Assembly (NCBI RefSeq): GCF_945859685.1
Contig: NC_079147.1
Coordinates: 302,806,485-302,870,484 of the forward strand
Source of the DNA: Eupeodes corollae
Taxonomy: Eukaryota; Arthropoda; Insecta; Diptera; Syrphidae
Length of the DNA stretch: 64,000 bases
Reading direction: 5' to 3'
A program made the translations under genes and the position numbers. This document shows, one piece after another, positions 47,166-58,559 of this stretch (within the stretch, counting starts at the first letter, position 1; every line of letters begins with the position of its first letter). The notes under the pieces are model-generated. The model made no database searches. It saw nothing but the letters and a program-made list of their open reading frames with translations, and had not been told where the DNA came from.

Positions 47166-47760
47166 CACAAACCACCTCTTGTGGAACGACCACAAAGTGT
47201 TTTGGTTTTCCTAGGCGATACAAGGAATGTTTCACACCTTCTGATCTGGCTGATATCTACAATACTTAAATACGTCCAAAGCTTGAGTATAACCCCCTTC
47301 TCTGGGCTGGTGCTCCTACAACATACTTTTGCCTTTTGGATAGTATTGAATGTAGAGCATTTAAATTGATAGGTGATAATATCATCATACTTCGCTTGAA
47401 AATGCATCGCCGTAAGGATTCGTGCCTCACCCTTTTTTATCGTTTTTTTAAAGGTCTAGGCTCAAGTTAAATAGCCAGCTGCATTGCTTCCCTGAAACAG
47501 TTCACCCGTAGTACTCGCGCTTCTAGGAATGCTCATCAGTATACCCTCGAGTCCAACTTTGGCCGTACTGTCAAATACAGATACGTTCTTTAGCCGTACT
47601 ACGCGAATGTGGAATGCCTTAACACACTCTGTCTTTCCTAGTCATTACAATATTCAGGAATTCAAAACCAATGTGCACCGATATCTCCTTTAAACCCTCT
47701 CTCCTCGACCTAGTGCTCACAATGTGCTTCTGCATAATAAGGGCAGGAATATCCCCTTGA
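47166..47760 (+). pseudogene. L2/CR1-like LINE C-terminal part
   Basis: The plus strand reads RRYKECFTPSDLADIYNT, RPKLEYNPLLWAGAPTTYF, then RAFKLIGDNIII, HRRKDSCLTLFYRFF, and TRSTRASRNAHQYTLESNFG with a final NVHRY-type block. It is the same family as the minus-strand copy at 20.72-22.25 kb, but only the portion after the palm. Stops fall in at least three places. Confidence 0.75.
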
Positions 47761-47959
47761 GTGTGTGCATAAAAACATATTCAAAGATTGAAAATAATGG
47801 AAGCACTAGAAAAATAGGGACGGATTTTTAAGTCCACTGCACATGGGTCGTAAAGTTTCAAATATCGGAATAAGAACGAAAATCAGGTTTGGGTAGATAA
47901 TTTTACATTCGTGATGTGCGGTAAGAAAAGAATCTGATGTTAAAAGCGGAGGATACTTT

Positions 47960-48110
47960 CATTTGCGAAATAGTTAAATTGAAAGAGGGTCAGAAACAAA
48001 ACGAAGCCCATTATAGTTTTTGAATTTCAGACTTGAAACCATCGAATACAACTTTTATTGAACGGTTAGAATGGTAATTGTTTATCCAATGAAGAAGATT
48101 GGTCTGATTA
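47960..48110 (-). pseudogene. Small L2/CR1-like LINE scrap
   Basis: The nucleotides match 21565-21715 (shared GTCAG/GGGACAAAACG and TTTGAATTTCAGACTTGAA blocks) in the same orientation. No open frame remains. Confidence 0.6.
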
Positions 48111-49271
48111 TAATAACTTCAAATTTAAAGTTAACAATTTAAATGGTTACAAAAAAAAACCAAATGCAGTTTTTGGCAACCATGTTTTGCTATACGCTGA
48201 TGTTTTTGAAGTTCGCAGTTGTTGAGAAATGAATGAATAACGAATCCGCGAATGTGAGTGGAATTATTTTCTAATTCACAAACAAATAAGCGAAACAAAA
48301 AATAAAATCGCGCGGTCGGTCGGCCGGCGGTTCCCAGAGTATTATTTACATATCTTCACCTCTTTTCATGGGCAGGGGCACATGCAGCACACCAGCAACA
48401 GCAAGACAAGCAGGCTTTTGATGCCTGGATCATCCTTGTTTTTGATATTTTTTTCTATTCAAGCTACGCTCAACGACGACGACTACGTCAACGGACGAAC
48501 GGCAGGAGCGGCTTGGATAATTTCATTTGAAATATATATTTTGAAGTTTTTGTTGTTGTTTTTGTGTGATATCTTTCATGAGACTGAATGTCTGTCTTGT
48601 TCAAGTTCGAGGGCACAAAAACACACTCTTCGAGTCGTATGTAAGAAACTGATCCTGGGTTTCGGTTTAATGATCCTTTCCTATTCACACAACGTAGCTC
48701 CTTTTTTTTTCCAGGTCGTCGTCGTTCTCGTAAAACAACTAAAACAGCGGATAGAGACACCATCAACAATAAGAGCGATATTCAAAGCCGCGCTGCGGCC
48801 GTCGTCACAGCAACAACGTCATACACACTTCCGATGAATGACAGCAGCCAGGCCAGATAACAGAATTCAACAGAACAGCTAAAAGCAGCAAGCTGCGCTG
48901 CGGAACATGTCAAGCCTGAACTCTTTTCAAAAGAGAGTGTGTAGGCGTTCTCCCGGTATGAGATCTGAGGCTCTGGCGAAGCGGCATCCCTTTGAGATAT
49001 GATTCATCCGGTCGAGTACAATTGAAACACCTTCTCCATCATGCTCCCATTGTGCTTCCTTTTTTTGCATGCGGATGAAATCCCATTTTTGTGGAATCTT
49101 TCGCTGTTCCTGTGACGGTAGCGTCGTCGGTCGGATTGTCGAAATGGATAGGGAATTGCATTCGTTCTACTTGTAGACTGTATGAACCCTGTTTGCACTT
49201 CAATCCTTGCCCTGAGATCATTAATTACATTTCCGAAGTGATTCAGTCCCAATTTCAGTTTCAGGAATATA
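48111..49271. other. Gene-free stretch
   Basis: No gene is recognised. The 151-codon frame at 48382-48837 and the 127-codon minus frame at 49004-49387 have no family signature; the second runs into the mariner terminal repeat. Confidence 0.5.
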
Positions 49272-49951
49272 ATGGGTGTTTTTTTTTTTGTTGAAGGTAT
49301 TGGACTTGAAGCTGGCAACACTATTTTAACTGGCAGCCATTTTGGTCTAGAACTGTCAAATAATTTGTTTTTAGTTTGGTTTGACATTTCATCACTTTTA
49401 AAAAATCATTCATTCATTTCATTTGCGTAAAAATGGTTCTGTTTGATTCGTCACTTTTGGTTAAATGGATACGTCAATATACAAAACTGCCGTATTTAGA
49501 GTGACGTAAGTGTATGTTAAGACACCGTTACATTCACCGAAGCTGAGTGTTTAGTGAGCTGGTGGAATAATTGGTCCGTACTTATTTAAAAACGACGCTG
49601 GCCAGAACGTTACAGTCAGTGGTGACAGCTACAGTGACATGATTACAAATTTTTGGGATCATCAATTGACACATTACGGACCCATGAATTGGCTTCCAAG
49701 AAAGTGCGATTCAACGCCGGTTGACTTCTTTTTGTTGGGATATTTGAAGTCATTACTCTCCAAAAAGTCTAAACCGATTTACGCCTTGAAGGAAAGCATT
49801 CAAATCATGATTGTCGATATCATCGGAAATTGGAATACAGGATTAGACTACGTCATTTTTTAAGTGAAGTAAAATTCATGTCAATTTTAAAAAATTATCT
49901 TCGTTTCATTCCAATTTAAAGCTCCATCCCTTTTAAAAAAAAAACACCCTC
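49272..49951 (+). mobile_element. Deleted mariner-type element with TIRs
   Basis: The left end ATGGGTGTTTTTTTTTT at 49272 and the inward reading of the right end GAGGGTGTTTTTTTTTT from 49951 are inverted repeats, each flanked by TA. At 680 bp it is about half length. The transposase relic keeps a TSHFWLNGYVNIQN block and the C-terminal MNWLPRKCDSTPVDFFLLGY with YALKESIQIMI and NWNTGLDYV. The DNA-binding region is missing. Confidence 0.85.
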
Positions 49952-49953
49952 TA

Positions 49954-51789
49954 CGAGGACCCGAATAAAGGATAAACTCGCGTGTTGATAATATGGAAAT
50001 GTTGTGTCGCCTGTCACCATTTTGTTTTATTTTTCCAATTTTTATTTGTGTGTTTTTGTTTCAGTTTTCGGTTTCGTATATTTTGACTCAATTCGGTTGT
50101 GTGTTGACATAAAATATTACATTTTCGATGCAAATTAAATACACGGAATTAATATTATGAGTTTGGTATAAGTTCGAGCCCGAGGAATAAGAGTCACAGA
50201 GCTGGAGCATGGGGAATATTGGAACAGCACATGGTATATTCACGTGATGGCTACATCGCATCAGATTCAGGATAATGGCTCCAATGATGATAATGACGAC
50301 GATGATTCTGGAAGAATGATGTAATTAATTTGTATTTTCCAGGGTGTGTCGTGTATATACCCGTAGTATAGTCAAGTCGCCCATCGCACATGAATCAGGG
50401 ACATTAATTAATTGCGTTCCACTTGGTTCTGCTTGTGGGCCAATACTTTTTTTTTTGCTTTTAAACATTTTGAAATGTCCTACATTATTTTTTCTGATGA
50501 TGATGGTTTAAGTTAAATGGACATGATGCACTTTCGGGGGAAGTCAAATCCGTTTCTGGGGTAATTTTTTTTGGAAAATTTTTCAGTATTTTGTTTGTGA
50601 TTTTTATTTAAAAACAAAGAATGTAATTAACGCTTTCGAATGAATGATTATTTTTATTTATCCAAAGCGAGGCGTAGCGAGTCGAGGGAGCGAGAAAAAC
50701 TCATTACGATTGGCATACGATTAATTGAAGTCAAATAACATTAAATGGGTGGAAGTTATGGTTTAATTGGAAGTATTTTTTTTAAATTTTTTTCATTTTG
50801 TTAAACAATGGCGACATTATTATCTACCTATCAGTCATGTTTATTTATTCGTTTCTAGGTCATCATCATAAATGGGATTTTAAACAAATTTATAGTTGGA
50901 TTGGTGGTTGGAAGATAAATTGTGTTCTCAGGATATTTACGTTGGCCCGTTCGACAACGACGTTAAGTCGTTGTCGTCTCCTGAAATTTCTGGGGAATAA
51001 TATTATTTCATCATCATACGAGTATGTGCCAAATCAGAACCTTCATATGAATTATGTCATCATTGGTTTTGGGGTTGTAGGAAGTTTGGTGTTCTTTGTT
51101 GCTTTTATAATTTTCCTACAATTTCCGTCAATATTGAATATTGACGTATTTGTGATTTATAAAATGCATGAATGAACTTAATTGCTTTTACTTAATGAGT
51201 CTTAGCAAGAAAAACTTTACATTTATAGAATTCTGGTTTTCTAGCTAAAAATAATTTGGAATTAAAATTAAAATTAAATTTTTAAAGGAAATATTACATT
51301 GATTAAGTTGAAGCTTTTCGTGATGGTATTTATTTTTCAATTTAATGTTTATTTTTATGATTTAATTTTAGGTGTGAAATAAATTACCTTCATAATGCGT
51401 TAAACATAAATTTCATGGTAATTACCTGCAAAGACAAATAAATTGTATTTTAATTTTTAATTCAAAATATTTGCATTGTTTATTTTTTAATTATTATTTA
51501 AATAATGGAGATTGTGTTTGAATTTAACAAAATTTCGTGAGTATGAGGAGGGTGGATTCTTGTTTGTCAAATAAATTTTTAATATTGAGCTTGACATCAA
51601 GACTTTAATTTTTTAAGATTCTGTAAAATTTCGTAACTTCCCAAAGTATTAGAGCATCGATTACAGAGGCTCTTTTGTCACACAACATTAAGGAAGATGA
51701 CTTGATGGCCTTTAGCAATGGCACGATCACTAACACAAGAAAATTCAATAGCGTGATCAGACTATTCGAAAAAAGGCGTCAGTGTCCCT
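49954..51789. other. Gene-free stretch
   Basis: No gene is recognised. It is strongly AT-rich, with GATGATAATGACGACGATGATTC near 50286. The 125-codon frame at 50798-51175 has a hydrophobic stretch but no recognisable family. Confidence 0.5.
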
Positions 51790-52529
51790 TATAGGAGATT
51801 ATCTAGATAGATAGATACAGATAAGTTCTTTATTCTTATTAATGAATTCAAAGCGATGAAATAGGAGTTTCTGTAGCTTGTCGTAGGAAAATGTGGGATA
51901 TTTACAATAAATGTGGAAATACTTCTAAGACTTCGTATGTCGGAAATCGGACAGTTCAAATATCCAGCTCTTTTAAAAAACACTTTTAAAACTTAAAAAT
52001 AATATAAAAGTCTAACGATAGAATTTTTAAGGACCTGAAAAGTTCCATTGATGGTGTTAAACGATGGGTTTTAAAAACGTTGATTTTTGAATAACGGTGA
52101 GTTGTTGTAGTACCACAACAGGGTTTCCATCCATATTGCATCTTCAACAAATTTGAAGAAAAATGCTTTTTCAGGTGGAAGAAACAACGGGTGGATAAGG
52201 GAGGATAGTTTTTTAAAATAGCAATGATGTTTCTCCCAGTTAGTGTTTTGATCAAAGTAGATGCCGAGGTACTTAAAGTCTTTAACTTTTTCAATTTTAA
52301 AACAGCTACCACTGATTGAGTACGGTGAACATTACATTCACCATAAAGTAACTTATGATTGAGGCAATCGTGAGAATGAAAACTCATGTTTAGAGAACCA
52401 AAATCTTAGCGAGTGAACATCATAGTTCAAAATCTGAAATCAGAATCAAAGGACTATTGCTACAGTATGCAATTCCTAGGTCATCGGCAAGGCTCTGACC
52501 ATACCTCGGAAGGGTAGTGAAAAATTAAA
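51790..52529 (-). pseudogene. CR1/L2-like LINE, 3' part
   Basis: On the minus strand, after the SINE at 52530, the protein resumes with a SLADDLGIA box (YADD equivalent), then HDCLNHKLLYG in a shifted frame, KVKDFKYLGIYFDQNTNWEK, and LFLPPEKAFFFKFVEDAIW. The 3' end carries AATAAA and a (TATC)n tail at about 51803-51820, the short tandem tail usual for CR1/L2-type elements. Confidence 0.75.
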
Positions 52530-52830
52530 CTGTAGTAGTACCCGTGGCATTATGTTAGTGCGATGGACTGGTCTTGGGTTCGATCCCTGTCTATGCCACC
52601 TAAAGTTTTTTTTCACGGGTACTGCCTCTTCCGAGGAATTGACAAATTCTCCAAGAGTAATTCTTGCCATGAAAAGTGCTTTCTCAAATTTGCCGTTCGG
52701 ATTCGGCTCAAAACTGTAGGTCCCTTCCATCCCTGACAACAGTACTCGCACACAGGAATAGTTGAGAGTTGTCAGTAACTAGGCCCTAGTTCTCAAACGG
52801 ACGGTTGCGCAACCCAATTTTATTTTTTTT
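52530..52830 (+). repeat. tRNA-derived SINE, copy C, full length with target duplication
   Basis: It is flanked by AAATTAAA (52522-52529 and 52831-52838). It starts CTGTAGTAGTACCCGTGG, then TTATGTTAGTGCG (A box), GGGTTCGATCCCTG (B box) and TATGCCACC, followed by a tRNA-unrelated body of about 230 bases ending in TTTTATTTTTTTT. The A and B boxes would form an internal RNA polymerase III promoter. It is inserted in the RT of a LINE on the opposite strand. Confidence 0.9.
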
Positions 52831-53333
52831 AAATTAAATTGGGCACAGCACAGATTTCTGTGGGACTCCCAAAAGACTATATTTTGAGGAAGTAATGCTG
52901 CACCCAACGTTTAAATTGTGTGATCTTATTTTTAGATAAGACTCCAGTCATTTCCAGATGAATCCACGAAAACCAATTTTATACAGTTTTTCCAAGAATA
53001 TGTTATGGTTTACAATGTCAAAGGCGTTAGTTATGTCTACGAAAAGTCCAGCAGACTTTTTTTAGCATCTAAACTTTTTTGTAGAATGCAGCAAAATTCT
53101 AGAAGAGCCTCCTTAGTAGAAAGTTCAGCCTTGAATCCAAAATTAAATGAACTCAAAAAGTTTATTTGATTAAGATAAGACAGAATTCTTGTTTTCAAAC
53201 AATTTCGATATTGACGACAACAAAGTTATTGGTCTATAACTTCCTTTATCTGTTTTACCTCCTTTTTTGAATAATGAACCTATCATCCTTTTTTTCTGAA
53301 ATCATCAGGAAATTTAACAGAGTATATGCTTAA
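52831..53333 (-). pseudogene. CR1/L2-like LINE, 5' part of RT
   Basis: From 53333 down the minus strand reads SIYSVKFPDDFRKK, FKKGGKTDKGSYRPI, an AELST-like frame, GLFVDITNAFDIVNHNIFLE (motif A), KLYKIGFRG, LESYLKIRSHNLNV and LLGVPQKSVLCP just before the SINE. It is contiguous with 51790-52529 once the SINE is ignored. Its 5' side is cut by the RTE copy at 53334. Confidence 0.8.
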
Positions 53334-54695
53334 GATGTTCAAATGGAAGACTTGTGCATTCAAGAGGACACAAGCGTCCACAGGTTTTTCTCAAAACCCA
53401 CCTCTGTCTATAAATTCTTACTTTCACCTCCCCGTGGTGAACATCATGTGCCTAGTACCTCAACTGGAGATTGGGTTCCAACCGCAGTGGAAAGTTGTTG
53501 GGGCAGCAAACGAGAGAGGAGGGATAGGATCCGGCTCCCCATCCTTGGAGTTATACTTAGAATCTGGCCCTCCAGGTTGTTGGTTGTGCCGTCGAGGTGA
53601 CTTCCTGCCCACGTAATAGCTTTCATAGTTGTCAACAACAAGCCTCGGATACTGACGGATTAACTGTTGACAACCAGCGCAAACAAATTAAAGAACAACG
53701 AACTTCGGATATGCACGTGGAATATTAGGTCCCTTAACAGACCACGTGCGGCCGAAGAATTAGCGGAGGCCCTAGATCGCTACAAAGCAGACATCACCGC
53801 CATCCAGGAAGACGATGGGAAGGGCCGGGCAAAAAGAGAATGAAAAACTGCGATATTTACTATGGTGACTGCTACCACGAAAAAAAAACAGCGCTTATTT
53901 GGATGCGGCTTCGTCATTGGAGCCAGACTTAGGCAAGAAGTCTTGAGCTATAGGTGCATCAATGAGCGACTCATGACCATACGCATCAAGGCTAAATTCG
54001 GCAACATTAGCCTGACCCCACAGAAGTGTCCTAGCTACGATATTAAAATTGTCCTGGGCGATTTTAATACCAAGCTAGGAAGGGAAGACATCTTTGGTGG
54101 AATAGTCGGGAAAAACAGCCTTCACGACAACACTTCCGACAACGGATTCAGGCTCATAGATTTTGCTGCAGGGTCGAAACGTCATGTTAGCCAGTACGCG
54201 TTTGCAAACCTCAAAATCCACAAAGGAACTTGGATCAATCTACCGTCAACCAGATTGACCATATTGCAATCCACGCCAGACACGCTTCCAGCATCATGAA
54301 TGTACGAACTTTCGGAGGAGTTAACATCGACTAAGACCACTACCTCGTTATAGCCAAGGTAGCACTTCGGATTTCCTGACCCAAGGCAAAACAGGGAGGT
54401 GCTGGGAGAAGGTACAACGTCAAACGGCTACAATCGCCAGAGATCACCAAATCCTTTTCCGACCGACTTACAAGTAACCTTACTCGAAGTTCTCTGCCGC
54501 CAACACAATAATTCGAAAACCAGTGGCAGCATTGCCAATAAGCAATCAGATAAGCCGCCTCTGATGTGCTGGGTTTCAAACAGCCACCAACAAGGAACCC
54601 CTGGTTTGATGAGGAATATCAGCAGGCAAATGCAGCCAAACAACAGGCACGCAAAGCGGCGCTGCATAAAAGGTTTTCAATAGCAGTCAAAAAAG
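53334..54695 (+). pseudogene. RTE copy, leader and endonuclease half
   Basis: It begins GATGTTCAAATGG, the true RTE 5' end. It carries the leader frame (LVPQLEIGFQPQWKVVG), then NELRICTWNIRSLNRP in a broken frame, CDIYYGDCYHE, LFGCGFVIGARLRQEVLSYR, KIVLGDFNTKLGREDIFGG and SLHDNTSDNGFRLIDFAAG. It ends in the linker (QANAAKQQARKAALHKR) at about 54690. A deletion near 54015 removes the AHAPTEEK region. It is 3' truncated where a mariner relic begins. Confidence 0.85.
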
Positions 54696-55060
54696 GTCGG
54701 TTATCATATGACCATAACGCTCCAAATTGTTGGTGACAGTCGTTTCATCGTAGTTTTCGAAGAAGTAAGGTCCAATCACACCTCCGGACCAAATAGCGCA
54801 CCAAACAATTTTTGTGGATGTAAAGGCCTCTCTTCAATTACTGGAGGCTTGTCCGAACCCCAAATGCGACAATTTTATTAACATACCGACCGAGTTGTTT
54901 GAAAAATCGCCGTCCACCGCCTGTTGTTGTGTGACTGGACTTCATATGGATGTAGGTGTAAATCCAAATGCAAAATATGCCATTATGTGCAGTAAGGCAG
55001 TCCTCATTCCTGAGAACGACGAGGAACAGGGTCTTTGACAATACTTTCACTTACAGCAGC
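54696..55060 (-). pseudogene. Mariner-type transposase relic
   Basis: The minus strand reads a decayed AFGFTP region, GRYVNK, VIEERPLHPQK, VWCAIWSGGVIGPYFFENYD, and TVTNNLERYGHM. These match the centre of a mariner transposase, after the first Asp block. It shares long nucleotide identity with the relic at 61.77-62.39 kb. The N-terminal and C-terminal parts are absent. Confidence 0.75.
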
Positions 55061-55139
55061 AATATTTACCTTACAATATCTGATTCCAACCCAGTCTCTT
55101 TAAATTTCTTCACAATTTTGCAATTTTGTTATCGTAATT

Positions 55140-55440
55140 TTTGTTTTAGAGTGAGACAGTGATGAAAAGTATCCCTTGTAGTCTCTTTTACACTTTAGCT
55201 TTTTTAAGGGGTCATTGCCCAAATATGGGAGTTGCATACTCAAGCTTACGACAAATGTCGCCTTTTAAGATTACAGCTAGATCAGAAAGGCCACATGTGA
55301 AATCGTAAATACTTATAGGGACATTTTGAATACTGCTGTCGAGATCCAAATTTAATAAGCTCATTATAAACTACTGCGAAAGATCCACGAATATGAAAAA
55401 CTGTCACCATCGAAATTGTTTTTAAGATCATTGAAGTTGC
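55140..55440 (-). pseudogene. L2/CR1-like LINE scrap
   Basis: The minus strand shows DGDSFSYSWIF, LLNLDLDSSIQNVPISIYDF and DLAVILK with KLEYATPIFG, scattered over frames. They parallel STLSFSYS, NSNLDSIVQWG, DLAVIYKA and PKLEYNSHIWAG of the copy at 21.1-21.5 kb. Confidence 0.5.
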
Positions 55441-55486
55441 AGACAATAAATAATTTGTATGAATATGTGAAAGAACGAGAACAAAT

Positions 55487-55750
55487 GTAGTACCCGTGGC
55501 ATGATGGTTAGTGCGATGGACTGTCATGCGACAGGTCTTGGGTCGATCCCTGTCTATGCCATCTAAAGTTTTTTTTCACGGGTACTGTCTCTTTCGAGGA
55601 ATTGACAAATTCTGCAAGAGTAATTCTTGGCAAGAAAAGCACTTTCTTTAATTTGCCGTTCGAATTCAGCGTACCCTCCATCCCTGGAGGAATGGAGAGG
55701 AATGGTTGAAAGTTATAAGTCACTAAGCCCTAGTTCGCAATGAAAGAATA
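55487..55750 (+). repeat. tRNA-derived SINE, copy D
   Basis: It has the best-preserved head: GTAGTACCCGTGGCATGATG, GTTAGTGCGATGGACTGTC, then CAGGTCTTGGGTCGATCCC and TCTATGCCATCTAAAG. The body is shortened after TTTGCCGTTCG. It lacks the final T-rich tail. Confidence 0.85.
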
Positions 55751-57879
55751 TCGAACGTTCAAAAAAACCACAGCATTTGAAAAAGGTACATTTTTATCAA
55801 AAAAAAAATTAACTATCAATTCTTGAAACATTTACCTAGGTTCCCGAAATCATCGTATCATCATTATTAAGCACCCAGAAGTGTGTGGGTGGATACCACG
55901 CCCTAAAATTGATTTTTCCCTGCTCTGCAACACAAGACCTAAATTTAAACTGAACTTCAAGATTCTACTGCTTCGGAAAGTGTTTCATTATATTTATTAT
56001 AAAATATATGTAGTGCTGTATCTCAAAATCTTGATATAAAACTGAGTAAAGTTCATGTCATTAACTATTGCTAAGTAATTGTTGCAAAATTGCAGTTCCG
56101 AACTTGATGTGGTATCTAAAGAAAATGGTTAAACAAAACTGCGTTTGCTCCTATAAAAAGAAATTGTGCGAGAACTTATGTTGACACTACCATGACTTTG
56201 GGTTCCCAGTTAAAGGTCATCCTTTTAAAAAATGGATTTTCCTAAATGTTTTAACAGTGAAACTTTAATTGTTTATTCACAATAACAGTTTAAAGGTAAA
56301 AAGCTTCCAATTTACCTTTCAATTCTTCTGAAATACGAAGCTTTAAGGACTGCTACACAAAATTATTTTTAAACATCTCTATTGAATAAATTTCCAAGAA
56401 TCCTTTCTATCTCCCCGCCCCCACTTAGAATATCAACAGTTTACCAATTTCCAAAATCCAATATCGCACATCATTGACAATTTATGGCCTCTAACATCTT
56501 AACAGAAAAAGAAATAGAAGCAAAATATTCCCACATAACATCCCCTAATTCAATCATAATAATGAGTTACATTGTGTATGACAGCTTGTTCCGTAATCAT
56601 AATCTCATATCTTTCACATTTCCGTCTGACATCAATTTTACTTCCTTTTACTACCTCCCCTCCCCTTCCTCTGTCAAGAAATGTCCGACAGAAAACATCA
56701 CCTACAACATGTATATTCGCTTGTTTTGTGTTAGTGTTGTACATATGGATATTTCATGTCACACTCTTATGTATATGGATTTATGTCCACTGCTATTTTA
56801 CTTTTGGGCTGGAAGGCAAATCTAAAACAACAAAAATTTGTGTATCTCTACAAAGTATCTATCATCTACATACCTATGTTTGTACGCCTTCATAGCCATC
56901 ATGTTGAACACCTGTCTGTGATGTTGTTCTGGTGACCTATCTGTCCCTTTTTTCCTTGTTTTGATCCCAAACTACCCCCGCTTTTTTGTTCTTTTTTGTC
57001 TGGTCTATCGTCTAAATTTTTGTTTTTTAGGGAAAAACATCGACACATTTCATTTGCGTCAGTTTCGTGACCCCTCTCGATAAAATAAAACAAAAACAAT
57101 AACAACAAAATTCGAAGAGATAAGGAAAAGCTTGTTGAAGCTTAGAAACATCTGATTAAATTTGAAAGACAGAATGACAGATACATAAATGTATCTAACT
57201 ATAGGAAAACTTAGCTGGAGGCTCAAAGCAAGAAAAAATAGGAAAGATGAATTGTATCTGCCTATTTGGATGACATTTTAAATTTTAGGTTTGTTTATGT
57301 TTTTTTTCCTGTCTCCTTCCTCATCCAAGTTTGGCACAAACTCAAACTTAAAACAAAATTAGGAAAAAATCTTAGATAATTCAAATGAGATACGAGTGCA
57401 ACAAAAAAAAACTCACAGATTGAAAGGTAAAGATAGATTCTCTCATCAAAAGGTTTTAAAATGCAAGGTTGTGGTTACCCGCCTTCGATTGTTATTGCCG
57501 ATGGCTTAAAGTCAAAGAATTAAAGTTACAAAATGTAAACTGTTCTAAATCTTATAAGTAATTCTGACCTTAATTCTTCAAATTCAGATTCTTCATAGTT
57601 ATACAGTAAAACCTGGTGTTATGATGGAAGAATTTAAAGAAGCACATCCATTTTTTAAAAAGCAAAATTCATCAAATTTATACAAACTAAAGGGAGTTAA
57701 GTTTTTATCAAAGAATCGCAAGAATTGTTGGTTTAAAAAAATAAAAAGCTACTTATATGGGTTAGCCACTTAAGCGAGAGGCACTTATCCGGTTCGTATT
57801 GTGTATAGATTTTTTCCTTAAATACAAACTTGACATTTTTCGGAATGCCACTAATATAGCCGTTGTTAACAAACCCTCT
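55751..57879. other. Gene-free stretch
   Basis: No gene is recognised; AT-rich DNA. Frames of 107-113 codons near 56.5-56.9 kb overlap one another and show no family features. Confidence 0.5.
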
Positions 57880-58285
57880 CATGATTTTGGTTTATTTCGG
57901 AAATCATGGTTCTGTTTGCTAGAATTTTGTTTAAAGATGAATCTAGCTTTTGGTTGAATGGAGCCATGATTACTGAGTTTTTAGTTCAGAAATTGAAAAA
58001 CCATGATGTGCAGGAGCTCAGGTTTCAACGAGACGGCGCGGGGGCGGCCTGGCGCAACATATCACACTGCTAGCCCCACAAACAATTTGTTGAAGGAAAC
58101 GTTTTGGTAACTGCATACTTGTAGTTTCACGTTTCGGAATACGGACCGTGAAAAGGCCTTTGAATATTTTCTGTGGGGAAATGTGAGATCACTAGTCTAC
58201 GCTGACAAAGTCTAATTGAGGATTTTTGGAAAAAGTCATAGAAAAGTTTACCCCCAAATTTGAGATTAGACAATCTACATCCAAT
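57880..58285 (+). pseudogene. Mariner-type transposase relic
   Basis: In order: DESSFWLNGAMI (first Asp block, SDEAHF-like), LRFQRDGAG (second Asp block), TYHTASPTNNLLKETF, and FEYFLWGNVRSLVYADK near the third acidic residue. Several frame changes break it. No terminal repeats are placed. Confidence 0.7.
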
Positions 58286-58559
58286 ATCTGTTTAAATTAT
58301 GTTACCGAGAAAGAAAGAAAGGCTTTTGCCCCATTAACCACAACACCTTTGTCAATAACTTTCAGGAATTTAATTGCTTCCTCCCACCGCTGTTAGTTTT
58401 TTTTTTTCGTATCTTGAAAATATGAATTAAAGTATTTTCTTGTGCATATCCAATGGAAATCCACAGGGTTCAATTTTAGATCCAATACTTTTGTTTGATT
58501 TATATACCGAAATACCAACACTTTCGCGAAATTTCCATGAACACATTTTTGCTAATGAC

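Noticed and set aside
48382..48837. 151-codon frame
   Set aside because: No domain, mixed low complexity, no supporting neighbours.
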